A DNA stretch of 47,171 nt. It comes from DATLGB01 sp038258425 (lineage in GTDB: Bacteria; Actinomycetota; Thermoleophilia; Solirubrobacterales; Solirubrobacteraceae). The first letter of the stretch is position 1, and each line of letters starts with the position of its first letter. The notes under the pieces are model-generated. The model saw only the letters and a program-made list of their open reading frames with translations. It did no database searches and was not told the DNA's origin. Position numbers and translations under genes: made by a program. The stretch is taken from the NCBI GenBank assembly GCA_038258425.1, contig JBBSPV010000030.1, positions 1 to 47,171 of the forward strand, in the 5' to 3' direction. Positions 40,615-47,171 of the stretch are shown piece by piece.

Positions 40615-41007
40615 ATGTGGACCACCCATCTGACCGCTGATCACCGGAGCCTGTCGCTGGGGCCGGCGACGATCGACGTCCTCGTCGAGCCGCGTGCGAG
40701 CGGATCCGAGCAGGTCGCGGTCGTGCGGGTCGCCGTCCCGCCGGGAGCCCGCATGCCGCCCCACGACCACGGCGAATCCGCTGCCGTGCTCCTTCCCGCC
40801 TCCGGCGCGCTGCAGCTCATCGACGCTGCGGGCCGCGATGAGTGCCTGCGGCCCGGGACCCTGGCCGTCGTGGCGGCTCACGAACGCGTCAGCGTCGAGA
40901 ACGTCGGCGAGCAGCCGGCGACCATGCTCGTGTGCTTCGCGCCTGCGACGTTCGTCGACGCCCTGGACGGGGCGCCCGCCGGCGCAGGCTCCACCGCCGC
41001 GACGTGA
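40615..41007 (+). CDS. small cupin-domain protein under the shared motif
   Basis: A 130-residue cupin. RMPPHDHGESAAVLLPASGAL carries the metal-binding H-x-H-x3-E-like residues and VVAAHERVSVENVG the last histidine. GAGGGA (40604-40609) lies five bases before the ATG. Motif copy C lies 24 bases upstream. Small cupins of this kind can be metal-dependent oxygenases or redox/NO stress proteins. The substrate is not known, but co-regulation with a ferredoxin and hemerythrin suggests iron- or NO-related work. Confidence 0.75.
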   Translation: MWTTHLTADHRSLSLGPATIDVLVEPRASGSEQVAVVRVAVPPGARMPPHDHGESAAVLLPASGALQLIDAAGRDECLRPGTLAVVAAHERVSVENVGEQPATMLVCFAPATFVDALDGAPAGAGSTAAT

Positions 41008-41061
41008 CCGCTTCGACCACCGTCCCGCCTCCCTCCGGGCTCGATCCAGCCGTGACCGACG

Positions 41062-41091
41062 ACGAGCGCCCCGGTCTCCCGGGGCGCTCGT
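41062..41091. terminator. perfect 13-bp hairpin between cupin and sigma gene
   Basis: Arms ACGAGCGCCCCGG and CCGGGGCGCTCGT with a TCTC loop. It sits between two convergent genes (cupin stop 41007, sigma stop 41115), so it can end both transcripts. No T-run follows on either strand. Confidence 0.75.
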
Positions 41092-41114
41092 GAACGGATC
41101 GCGGTGCAGCCGGG

Positions 41115-42011
41115 CTACGCCGCGGCGCGCAGGGCCTCGAGGCCCGGCAGCTGCGAGAGCTTGGCCAGCGCGCGCTGCTCGGCGGCGCGGGCCTCGCGGA
41201 CCGGAACGCCGAGACGGCGGGCCGTCTGCTCGATCGAGTGCTCGCCCTCGTCACCCGTGCCGAAGCGCAGGTGGATGACGTCGCGCTCGTCCATCGGCAG
41301 GGCGTCGAGCGCCTCGCGGACGGTGCGCTGGCCCATCGTGCGCTCGACCTCGTCGGCGGTGGTCTCACCGTCGATCGGGATCAGGGCGCCGAGCGGCGTG
41401 TCACCGTCCTCGCCCACGCCGGCGTCCAGGGACGCCAGGGTGCGAGCGTGCGAGCGCAGCAGGTCGACCTCGTCGATGGTCAGGCCGGTCTCCGTGGCCA
41501 GCTGGTCGAGCGTCGGCTCCTCGCCGAGCTTGACCGCCAGCTCACGCTCCGCGCGCTCGACCTTGCGGGCCCGCTGGGCGACGTGCGCCGGGAGGCGGAT
41601 CGTCCGGCCGGTGTTGTCGAGCCCGCGCTGCAGCGCCTGGCGGATCCAGATGGTCGCGTAGGTGCTGAAGCGGAAGCCCTTGCGCCAGTCGAACTTCTCG
41701 GCGGCGCGGATGAGGCCCAGCATGCCCTCCTGGACCAGGTCGTTCATGGAGAGGCCCTGGCCCTGGTACTTGCGGGCGACGGAGACCACGAGACGGAGGT
41801 TGCAGTTGATCAGCCGGTCCTTCGCCGCGAGGTCCCCACGCTCGATCCGCTGCGCGAGCTCGATCTCCTCGTGGGGCTCGAGCAGGCGGAAGCGTCCCGC
41901 TTCGCGCAGCAGCTGCTCCAGGGGCTCCAGGAGGATCTCGTCGGGCTCGAGCGACGGCGTCGGGGGGGTGATGCGGTCCAATACAGTTCCTTCTCTCTGG
42001 GGGGGAGTCAT
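41115..42011 (-). CDS. group 2 sigma-70 factor (RpoD/SigA-like)
   Basis: A 298-residue sigma factor. LINCNLRLVVSVARKYQGQGLSMNDLVQEGMLGLIRAAEKFDW and FRFSTYATIWIRQALQRGL are regions 2.1-2.4; RTIRLPAHVAQRARKV begins region 3; ALPMDERDVIHLRFG is region 4.1. The region 4.2 helix reads LGVPVREARAAEQRALAKL in place of the usual V-T-R-E-R-(I/V)-R-Q-I-E, so contact with the -35 element may be altered. ATG 42011 is chosen over a start 16 codons up because GGAGAAG (42018-42024) lies at the right distance. It should be an alternative to the main housekeeping sigma. Confidence 0.9.
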   Translation of the reverse strand: MTPPQREGTVLDRITPPTPSLEPDEILLEPLEQLLREAGRFRLLEPHEEIELAQRIERGDLAAKDRLINCNLRLVVSVARKYQGQGLSMNDLVQEGMLGLIRAAEKFDWRKGFRFSTYATIWIRQALQRGLDNTGRTIRLPAHVAQRARKVERAERELAVKLGEEPTLDQLATETGLTIDEVDLLRSHARTLASLDAGVGEDGDTPLGALIPIDGETTADEVERTMGQRTVREALDALPMDERDVIHLRFGTGDEGEHSIEQTARRLGVPVREARAAEQRALAKLSQLPGLEALRAAA

Positions 42012-42030
42012 ATCCAACTTCTCCAGTCGG

Positions 42031-42059
42031 ATTTTAGCGAAAGTTCGTTGTGGGCGCAA
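42031..42059 (-). promoter_or_regulatory. sigma-70 promoter of the sigma factor gene
   Basis: On the minus strand TTGCGC (-35) is followed by a 17-base spacer and TAAAAT (-10, 42031-42036), then the GGAGAAG Shine-Dalgarno (42018-42024) and ATG 42011. This is the strongest -35/-10 pair found in the window. Confidence 0.7.
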
Positions 42060-42313
42060 TCATGGCGCGTCGCCAGGCTGCCCGCCGGCCGGCGTCGACT
42101 GCCGAACCGTCCTCGTGGTGCTCGAGACGTCGCCTGAGGCCCGGTACCGCCCCTGAACGGCGCGCCGTCGCACTCCTCTATGTCCGCACCGGCCAGGCCG
42201 TGTCTACGACATCCGGTCGCGGAACGGGGCAAGGCCCCGTCAAGCAGTCATACACCGTACCCGGAAAAGGGAAACATCTCCAGCCCCACCCCTTCGGCAG
42301 GTGGCGCGCGGCA
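42060..42313. other. intergenic region, no gene found
   Basis: Between the sigma promoter and the reductase stop there is no convincing reading frame. It holds a strong hairpin (42224-42240) and otherwise I see nothing that can be named. Confidence 0.5.
42224..42240. terminator. hairpin ACGGGGC-AAG-GCCCCGT
   Basis: Perfect 7-base arms with a three-base loop, 73 bases downstream of the glutathionyl-hydroquinone reductase stop on the minus strand. It is a possible terminator for the M20-asparaginase-reductase operon. No T-run follows. Confidence 0.4.
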
Positions 42314-43234
42314 CTACGGCAGGCGCTCGCGGCCGTGCGGCGCGGAGAGGTCCTCCAAGGGCCGCAGGGCGACGATGCCGCTCGGGTTGATCATCGGGTG
42401 CGTCCCGTAGTAGTGGCGCCGGATCTCGTCGAAGCGCACGGTCTCCGCCACCCCCGGGACCTGGTAGAGGTCGCGCAGGTAGGGCCACAGGCTCGGGTAG
42501 TCGACGACCCGCCTGAGCGAGCACTTGAAGTGGATGGCGTAGACCGCGTCGAAGCGCACGAGTGTCGTGAACAGCCGCCAGTCGGCCTCCGTGGGCGCGG
42601 CACCGAACAGATAGCGCGTGCCGGCCAGGCGCTCGTCGAGGACGTCGAGGCGGTCGAAGAGCGTCTCGACCTCGCGCTCGTAGGTCGCTTGGCTCGTGGT
42701 GAAGCCGGCCTTGTAGACCGCGTTGTTGACCTCGTCGTAGACGACGGCGTTGAGCGCGTCGATCGCTTCACGCAGGTCATGCGGGCACAGCGGCACGGGG
42801 TGCGCGGCGAGCGGCGCGAACGTCGTGCCGAGCATGCGCAGCATGTCGGCCGACTCGTTGTTGACGATCCGCCGCTCGCCGACGTCCCACAGCACGGGCA
42901 CGCTCCAGCGACCGCTGAAGGCCGGATCCGTCGCGTCGTAGGCCTCCCGCAGCAGGTGAAAGCCGTTGACCGGATCCGCGTACTCCCCGCCGGTGAACGC
43001 CCAGCCGGCCTCGTCGCGGAACGGGTCCACCACGGACAGGCCGACCGCGTCCTGCAAGCCCATGAGCTCGCGGGCGATGATCGTCCGGTGCGCCCACGGG
43101 CAGGCCCAGGACACGTAGAGGTGGTAACGACCGGGCTCGGGCTCGTCCACCCATTCGCGAAACGCCGACCGCTGGCGCTGGAAGGCCCCGTCGTCGCCCG
43201 CCTCGCGGCCCAGGGAGAACGCCTTGGTGGTCAT
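42314..43234 (-). CDS. glutathionyl-hydroquinone reductase (omega-class GST family)
   Basis: A 306-residue protein of the YqjG/PcpF/Ecm4 family. HLYVSWACPWAHRTIIARELMG holds the catalytic cysteine (Cys45) in the C-P-W-A-H motif, and VPVLWDVGERRIVNNESADMLRML is the glutathione-binding S-x-x-I/M region; FDAVYAIHFKCSLRRVVDYPSLWPYLRDLYQ is the typical C-terminal domain. The reaction removes glutathione from glutathionyl-hydroquinones. Many actinobacteria use mycothiol, not glutathione, so the thiol used here is open. ATG 43234 overlaps the asparaginase stop (ATGA). Confidence 0.9.
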   Translation of the reverse strand: MTTKAFSLGREAGDDGAFQRQRSAFREWVDEPEPGRYHLYVSWACPWAHRTIIARELMGLQDAVGLSVVDPFRDEAGWAFTGGEYADPVNGFHLLREAYDATDPAFSGRWSVPVLWDVGERRIVNNESADMLRMLGTTFAPLAAHPVPLCPHDLREAIDALNAVVYDEVNNAVYKAGFTTSQATYEREVETLFDRLDVLDERLAGTRYLFGAAPTEADWRLFTTLVRFDAVYAIHFKCSLRRVVDYPSLWPYLRDLYQVPGVAETVRFDEIRRHYYGTHPMINPSGIVALRPLEDLSAPHGRERLP

Positions 43235-44208
43235 GCCACCGCCGTACCCGCCCCGACCGCCAGCCCACGCGAGTCGACGAGGACGGGCTGCGCGAGACCG
43301 TCGATCGCCTGACCGCTGACCACGAGCCCGAGCGCCTCGCGCGCGAGCGCCACTCCCGCGGGGTCCAGCGCCCGCATCGCGCCGTCGGCGACCTTGAGGG
43401 CCAGGCCGCACCCGTCGGCCAGCCCGACGGCCAGCACGCCCTCGGCCCCGATCTTGGCCACGAGGCCGTCCACGGCCCGCATGAGCTCGGTGTCGAGGGC
43501 GCCGTCGAAGGCGACGAGGTCCGGGCGCTCGCGCATCGCGGTGGCGAGCCGGTCGCCGGCCTCCCCCAGTCCCCCGCCGGCCAGCCGCCCGAAGGCCCCG
43601 GCGAGGTTGCGCAGCGGCAGCTGGAAGGCGAGCATCCCGCAGCCGTCCGCGCCGAACGGCACCTCGGCCGGCGCGAGCTGCGCGGCCGCCGCGACGCTGG
43701 CGTGCATCGCTCGCTGGACGGGATGGGCCGCGTCGACGTAGCTGCCGATCGCCCAGCCTTCCTGAACCGTGCGCGCGAGGGCCAGCGCGTGCTTGCCCGA
43801 GCAGTTGTGCGTGATCCGGGCCGGCATCCGTCCGCCCAGGCGCAGCGCCTGCGCGGCCGCGGGGTCGCGCGGGTCCAGCGGGCCGCAGAGCAGATGCTCC
43901 TCCGTCAGGCCGACCGCCGCGAGCACCTCCAGGACGACCTCGACGTGGCCCTCGGCGCCCCCGTGGGAGGCGCAGGCGAGGGCGAGGTGGTGCTGCTGAA
44001 GCCCGAAGCGCTCCGGCGTCCCGGCCCGCACGGCGGGCAGCGCCTGCAGCGGCTTGACCGCCGAGCGCGGGAAGACCGCGAGCTCGGCGTCCTCCGGCGC
44101 GCTCTCGGCCAGCACGTCGCCGTCGGGCCCCGTCACGCACCAGACCAGCCGGTGCTCGGACTCCCGCAGGCCGCCGCGGGAGAAGAGCACGCGCGCGGGC
44201 GGTGGCAT
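43231..44208 (-). CDS. asparaginase II family protein
   Basis: A 325-residue protein of the asparaginase II family (PF06089 type, unrelated to the classical L-asparaginases). The family-specific stretches are FPRSAVKPLQALPAV, LACASHGGAEGHVEVV, ARITHNCSGKHALALA and GADGCGMLAFQLPLRNLA. It hydrolyses asparagine or a related amide to the acid and ammonia. ATG 44208 shares one base with the M20 peptidase stop (TGATG), and the stop overlaps the reductase start (ATGA), so all three genes are translated from one transcript. The longer reading upstream is not used. Confidence 0.88.
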   Translation of the reverse strand: MPPPARVLFSRGGLRESEHRLVWCVTGPDGDVLAESAPEDAELAVFPRSAVKPLQALPAVRAGTPERFGLQQHHLALACASHGGAEGHVEVVLEVLAAVGLTEEHLLCGPLDPRDPAAAQALRLGGRMPARITHNCSGKHALALARTVQEGWAIGSYVDAAHPVQRAMHASVAAAAQLAPAEVPFGADGCGMLAFQLPLRNLAGAFGRLAGGGLGEAGDRLATAMRERPDLVAFDGALDTELMRAVDGLVAKIGAEGVLAVGLADGCGLALKVADGAMRALDPAGVALAREALGLVVSGQAIDGLAQPVLVDSRGLAVGAGTAVA

Positions 44209-45533
44209 CAGCCCCGCAGGCCGGCGAAGGCCCCGTAGAGCCCGCGCGCGGCCGCCTCGCCGAGCCGCAGGCTCTCCAGCCGGTAGGACTCGTTGGGAGC
44301 GTGGATGTCGTCGTCGGCGAGGGCGAAGCCCGAGACGACGGTCGGGATGCCCTTGGCGGCGAGGTCGGCGACGATCGGGATGGAGCCGCCCGAGCGCTGG
44401 AAGACCGCCGGCGTCCCGCACGCGCGGCCCATGGCGTCCGCGGCCAGCCGCACGACCGGCTCGTCAACGGAGAACAGCGCCGGCTCGGCGCTGTGCCCGC
44501 CGCTGAAGGTGACCTCCGTGCCCGCGGGCGCCGCGTCGCGCAGCAGGCCTTGGAGGACCGGCAGGACGCCGGCGGCGCGCTGGCCCGGCGCGAGCCGCAG
44601 CGAGAGCGTGGCCCGGGCCGTCGCGGGGACGACGGTGCGCGGCTCGCCGAGGACGACCTCGTTGACGTCCAGCGCGGCGTCGGCGCCGTTGCGCTCGTGG
44701 TAGCGCGTGCCGGCGTCGGGGCTCAGCGGCCGACCGCCGACCGCCTCGAGCAGCTGGTCGCCGGGCGCCAGGCGCGTCCAGGACTCCAGCTCGGCCGGCG
44801 CCGGCGGGACGATGCCGGCCCGAAGCTCGTCTCGGACCGTCCCGTCCGGTCCGGGGAGCACGGCCGCGAGCATCGCGTGCAGCGCGTGGGCGGCGTTGAG
44901 CACCGAGCCGCCGTAGACGCCCGAGTGCAGGTCGCGCCGGGCGGTGCGGACCTCCACGGTGACCATGACCACGCCCCGTAGCCCGACCGTCACCGCCGGC
45001 GCCAGGCCGGTGCGCGTCGCGGCCATGTCCGAGTCGAAGACCACGGCGGCGTCGGCGCCCGTCTCGTCCGCGGCGAGCCAGCGCGCGACGTGCTCGCCCC
45101 CCGCCTCCTCCTCGCCCTCGACGACCACGCGGACGTGCACGGGCAGCTCTTCGGCGCGCGCCATCGCGCAGGCGGCGTGCAGCAGCGGCAGGAAGTTGCC
45201 CTTGTCATCGGACGCGCCGCGTGCCCACACGCGCCCGTCGCGGACCTCGGGCTCGAAGGGGTCGCTGCGCCAGGCGCCGGCGTTCCCGGGGCTCTGGACG
45301 TCGTAGTGGCCGTAGATGAGCACCGTGGGCGCGTCGGCCGCGCTCGCGCGCAGCTCGCCGTAGGCGATCGGGTTGCCGTCGCCGGCGACGAGCGTCGTCG
45401 CGCCGCCCGCGCCGTCGACGCGCTCGAGCACCCATTCCGCCGCGCGCTGGAGGTCGGCCGGAAGGCCGCCGCCGGTGGAGACGGACGGGATCCGGAGCCA
45501 GTCGAGCAGCTCGTCGAGGAGGGCGTCGGCCAT
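44208..45533 (-). CDS. M20 family zinc peptidase (dipeptidase / carboxypeptidase-like)
   Basis: A 441-residue M20 enzyme. Metal ligands and the catalytic acid are in order: YGHYDVQSP (His and following Asp), GASDDKGN (bridging Asp), VVEGEEEAGG (Glu pair), FDSDMAATR (Asp) and DIHAPNESY (final His). The lid domain follows the central region with GVRGVVMVTVEV-like strands. It cleaves the C-terminal residue or a dipeptide. The ATG at 45533 follows a leaderless -10 box. It leads the operon with asparaginase II and the reductase, hinting at peptide or amide use. Confidence 0.92.
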   Translation of the reverse strand: MADALLDELLDWLRIPSVSTGGGLPADLQRAAEWVLERVDGAGGATTLVAGDGNPIAYGELRASAADAPTVLIYGHYDVQSPGNAGAWRSDPFEPEVRDGRVWARGASDDKGNFLPLLHAACAMARAEELPVHVRVVVEGEEEAGGEHVARWLAADETGADAAVVFDSDMAATRTGLAPAVTVGLRGVVMVTVEVRTARRDLHSGVYGGSVLNAAHALHAMLAAVLPGPDGTVRDELRAGIVPPAPAELESWTRLAPGDQLLEAVGGRPLSPDAGTRYHERNGADAALDVNEVVLGEPRTVVPATARATLSLRLAPGQRAAGVLPVLQGLLRDAAPAGTEVTFSGGHSAEPALFSVDEPVVRLAADAMGRACGTPAVFQRSGGSIPIVADLAAKGIPTVVSGFALADDDIHAPNESYRLESLRLGEAAARGLYGAFAGLRG

Positions 45534-45765
45534 GGGTAGGCACCCTACGTGCCCCTGCTCGTGGACTCAGAGCGACGTCATCGGCGCGCGGCCGGACGGC
45601 CGGTGGCGCGACCGGACAGGCGCGAAGTGGCGGGCGCGTGGCCGGTGCCGAGGTCGTCGGTGCCAGGGCCTCCCGGGAGCCGCTCGGGGCCTGACCGGGG
45701 GCCGTTTCGCCGACCTCGCCCACCGGTCAGCCCCTGGGTAGCACACTCGCGAAGGGAGCAGTCAC
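45534..45765. other. intergenic region with nested dyads, no gene found
   Basis: This 232-base stretch between divergent genes holds the M20 start box, the DJ-1 Shine-Dalgarno (GGGAG, 45754-45758) and an 8-base dyad CGAGGTCG (45649-45656) / CGACCTCG (45711-45718) enclosing smaller GC-rich dyads. No reading frame looks real. It may be a structured leader of the DJ-1/PfpI gene or simply GC-rich chance pairing. Confidence 0.35.
45542..45547 (-). promoter_or_regulatory. leaderless-type -10 box (TAGGGT)
   Basis: On the minus strand TAGGGT is followed by 8 bases (GCCTACCC) and the ATG at 45533 of the M20 peptidase. No Shine-Dalgarno is present. Confidence 0.45.
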
Positions 45766-46398
45766 ATGGCCGGAGAGCTCGAAGGCAAGCGCGTCGCCAT
45801 CCTCGCCGCGGACGGGGTCGAGCAGGTGGAGTACGAGCAGCCGCGGCAGGCCGCCGAGCAGGCGGGCGCCGAGGTGCACCTCGTCTCGCTCTCGACGAGC
45901 GCCATCCAGGCCATGAACCACGACCTCGAGCCGGCCGACACCTTCACGCCCGACAGGGCGGTGGCCGACGTGAGCGCCGACGACTACGCCGGGCTGATCC
46001 TCCCGGGCGGCACGGTGAACCCGGACAAGCTCCGCGTGGACGACGACGCCATCGCCTTCGTCCAGGCCTTCGCGAAGGCCGGCAAGCCGATCGCGGCCAT
46101 CTGCCACGGGCCGTGGACGCTCGTGGAAGCCGACCTCGTCAAGGGCCGCACGCTGACGTCCTACCCCTCCATCCGCACGGACATCCGCAACGCGGGCGGC
46201 ACCGTGATCGACGAGGAGGTCGTCGTGGACCAGGGGCTCGTGACGAGCCGCAACCCCGGCGACCTGGACGCGTTCTGCGCGAAGGCCGTCGAGGAGCTCG
46301 CCGAGGGCCAGCACGAGGTGGCCCCGGAGGGCGCGACGGCGTCGCTCGCACCGGCCGCTGCCCCGCCCTTCGCGGGGGGGCCGGCCGGGGCTACTTGA
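45766..46398 (+). CDS. DJ-1/PfpI family protein
   Basis: A 210-residue protein of the DJ-1/PfpI superfamily, class I glutamine amidotransferase-like. KRVAILAADGVEQVEYEQP starts the fold, AGLILPGGTVNPDKLR follows, and the nucleophile elbow AAICHGPWTLVEA holds Cys113 with His114. Members act as stress-linked deglycases, chaperones or proteases; which one is not shown by sequence. GGGAG lies 7 bases before the ATG. The last 8 bases overlap the convergent IF-1 gene. The C-terminal 25 residues are low-complexity (Ala, Gly, Pro). Confidence 0.92.
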   Translation: MAGELEGKRVAILAADGVEQVEYEQPRQAAEQAGAEVHLVSLSTSAIQAMNHDLEPADTFTPDRAVADVSADDYAGLILPGGTVNPDKLRVDDDAIAFVQAFAKAGKPIAAICHGPWTLVEADLVKGRTLTSYPSIRTDIRNAGGTVIDEEVVVDQGLVTSRNPGDLDAFCAKAVEELAEGQHEVAPEGATASLAPAAAPPFAGGPAGAT

Positions 46399-46609
46399 AG
46401 CGGTAGGTGATGCGGCCGCGGCTGAGGTCGTACGGCGAGACCTCGACGCGCACGCGGTCACCGGGAAGCACGCGGATGCGGAAGCGGCGCATCTTGCCGG
46501 CCAGGTGCCCGAGCACCTCGTGGCCGTTGTCGAGCTTCACGCGGAACATCAGGCTGGGCAGGGCCTCGACGACCTCGCCCTCGAACTCGACCTTCTCCTC
46601 AACTGCCAT
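46391..46609 (-). CDS. infA: translation initiation factor IF-1
   Basis: A 72-residue S1-fold protein. VEFEGEVVEALPSLMFRVKLDNGHEVLGHLAGKMRRFRIRVLPGDRVRVEVSPYDLSRGRITYRFK follows IF-1 along its whole length. The usual N-(F/Y) after K-M-R-R is replaced by F-R, and the flanks are not the ribosomal protein operon, so it may be a second copy beside the standard one. GGAGG (46614-46618) is placed well for the ATG at 46609. The last 8 bases overlap the DJ-1/PfpI gene 3' end. Confidence 0.9.
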   Translation of the reverse strand: MAVEEKVEFEGEVVEALPSLMFRVKLDNGHEVLGHLAGKMRRFRIRVLPGDRVRVEVSPYDLSRGRITYRFK

Positions 46610-46694
46610 GGAACCTCCGGGATGGGTGACGGGACAGGCCGGGCACGCCGAGCGGCCCGGCCGGGCTTGCTCCCATCCTACCCGCGGTGGCGAA

Positions 46695-47171
46695 TCAGGC
46701 GGCCAGCGGCTGTGGCGCGTGGGCGTCATCGTGCGCCCAGCGGGCCGTGCTGCGCCGCAGGCCGGCCAACGCGTGGGCGCCGGCGGGGGCCGGCAGCCAG
46801 ATCGCGATCACCCGGTAGGCCATGACCGCGGCGACGGTGACCGCCGGGTCGCCGCCCAGGGCGATGAGTACGCCGGCGAGGCCGCTGGAGGCCGCGCCGG
46901 GCAGCGGCACGGTGTTCGCCACCTGGCCGAGCACGTAGGCGAGGATCAGCGTCCCGACCGGCGGCGGCGCGCCGACGGCGTGGAAGGCGGCCCACAGGAC
47001 GGCGATGTCGAAGCCCCACCACGCGAGCGCGCCGAGCAGCCGCGGGTCGCCGGCGCGCACGAGCGCCGCTGCGTCGCGGACCGCGAGACCGAGCGTCGCC
47101 GCGCCGGCGCCGAGGCGCCCGCCGCTCCGCGGCGGCCGGTAGGCCAGCGCGACCGCCACCGCCATGCACAC
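46695..47171 (-). CDS. flippase-like membrane protein (LPG synthase TM / YbhN-like), C-terminal part
   Basis: At least 158 residues; the gene runs off the right edge. Hydrophobic segments such as LLGALAWWGFDIAVLWAAFHAVG, LILAYVLGQVANTVPLPGAASSGLAG and VTVAAVMAYRVIAIWLPAPAG match the C-terminal half of the lysylphosphatidylglycerol synthase transmembrane / flippase-like family (PF03706 type). Such proteins help move or modify lipids or polyprenyl sugars at the membrane. The ATG at the edge may be internal. Confidence 0.75.
   Translation of the reverse strand: MCMAVAVALAYRPPRSGGRLGAGAATLGLAVRDAAALVRAGDPRLLGALAWWGFDIAVLWAAFHAVGAPPPVGTLILAYVLGQVANTVPLPGAASSGLAGVLIALGGDPAVTVAAVMAYRVIAIWLPAPAGAHALAGLRRSTARWAHDDAHAPQPLAA

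Noticed and set aside
42008..42232. Short minus-strand frame before the sigma gene
   Set aside because: It crosses the -35/-10 promoter of the sigma gene and has no coding character.

Overview
The window is high-GC, densely packed bacterial DNA. It has GTG starts, many 4-base stop/start overlaps, an OpcA-type pentose phosphate operon, a DJ-1/PfpI protein, an asparaginase II and many leaderless-type promoters. This fits an actinobacterium. The gene mix suggests a deep-branching class such as Thermoleophilia (Solirubrobacterales), which is an inference. About 44 genes are supported, two of them cut by the window edges. No rRNA, tRNA, CRISPR array, insertion sequence or phage gene was seen.

Layout. 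(1) 1-7844: the start of a Ppx/GppA phosphatase (-), then a + strand run: ABC-2 exporter pair, GNAT protein, GMC oxidoreductase, Baeyer-Villiger-like monooxygenase, family 2 glycosyltransferase and sulfotransferase. (2) 7826-11936 (-): FemAB-like protein, four-cysteine MarR regulator, YtcJ-like amidohydrolase and an ROK kinase that lacks the usual zinc cysteines. A small cupin (+) follows. (3) 12349-20306 (-): one sugar-phosphate operon, tkt-pgi-gnd-zwf-opcA-pgl, with no transaldolase; msrB diverges from it. (4) 20804-24812 (-): hydantoinase/oxoprolinase A and B. (5) 24883-29648 (+): MacB/FtsX-type ABC exporter, a lipoprotein metallophosphoesterase and a truncated YccF-like protein. (6) DHA2 MFS exporter (-) and an M3 oligoendopeptidase (+). 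(7) 33094-37501: a carotenoid-tailoring cluster with CruF-like, CrtI/CrtD-like and CrtA-like proteins, a PlsY-like acyltransferase and a CruC-like glycosyltransferase. (8) 37512-41007: alpha/beta hydrolase, then a redox-flavoured island: a COG2345 (SufR-like) regulator with three cysteines, hemerythrin, 7Fe ferredoxin, 4-TM protein and cupin. (9) 41115-47171: a group 2 sigma factor, an M20 peptidase / asparaginase II / glutathionyl-hydroquinone reductase operon, DJ-1/PfpI, a stand-alone IF-1 and the end of a flippase-like membrane protein.

Two signals are not explained by gene calls. First, an 18-bp motif (TTTTCATAGCGTTACTGT and close variants) lies upstream of three genes of the redox island: the regulator, the ferredoxin and the cupin. 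It looks like the operator of a small regulon. Second, ten genes have a TANNNT -10 box exactly 6-8 bases before the start codon with no Shine-Dalgarno sequence, as expected for leaderless mRNAs. The carotenoid cluster is the best candidate for new biochemistry. It places a PlsY-family membrane acyltransferase among carotenoid hydratase, desaturase, oxygenase and glycosyltransferase genes, which suggests an acylated carotenoid glycoside made by an enzyme family not usually linked to that step.
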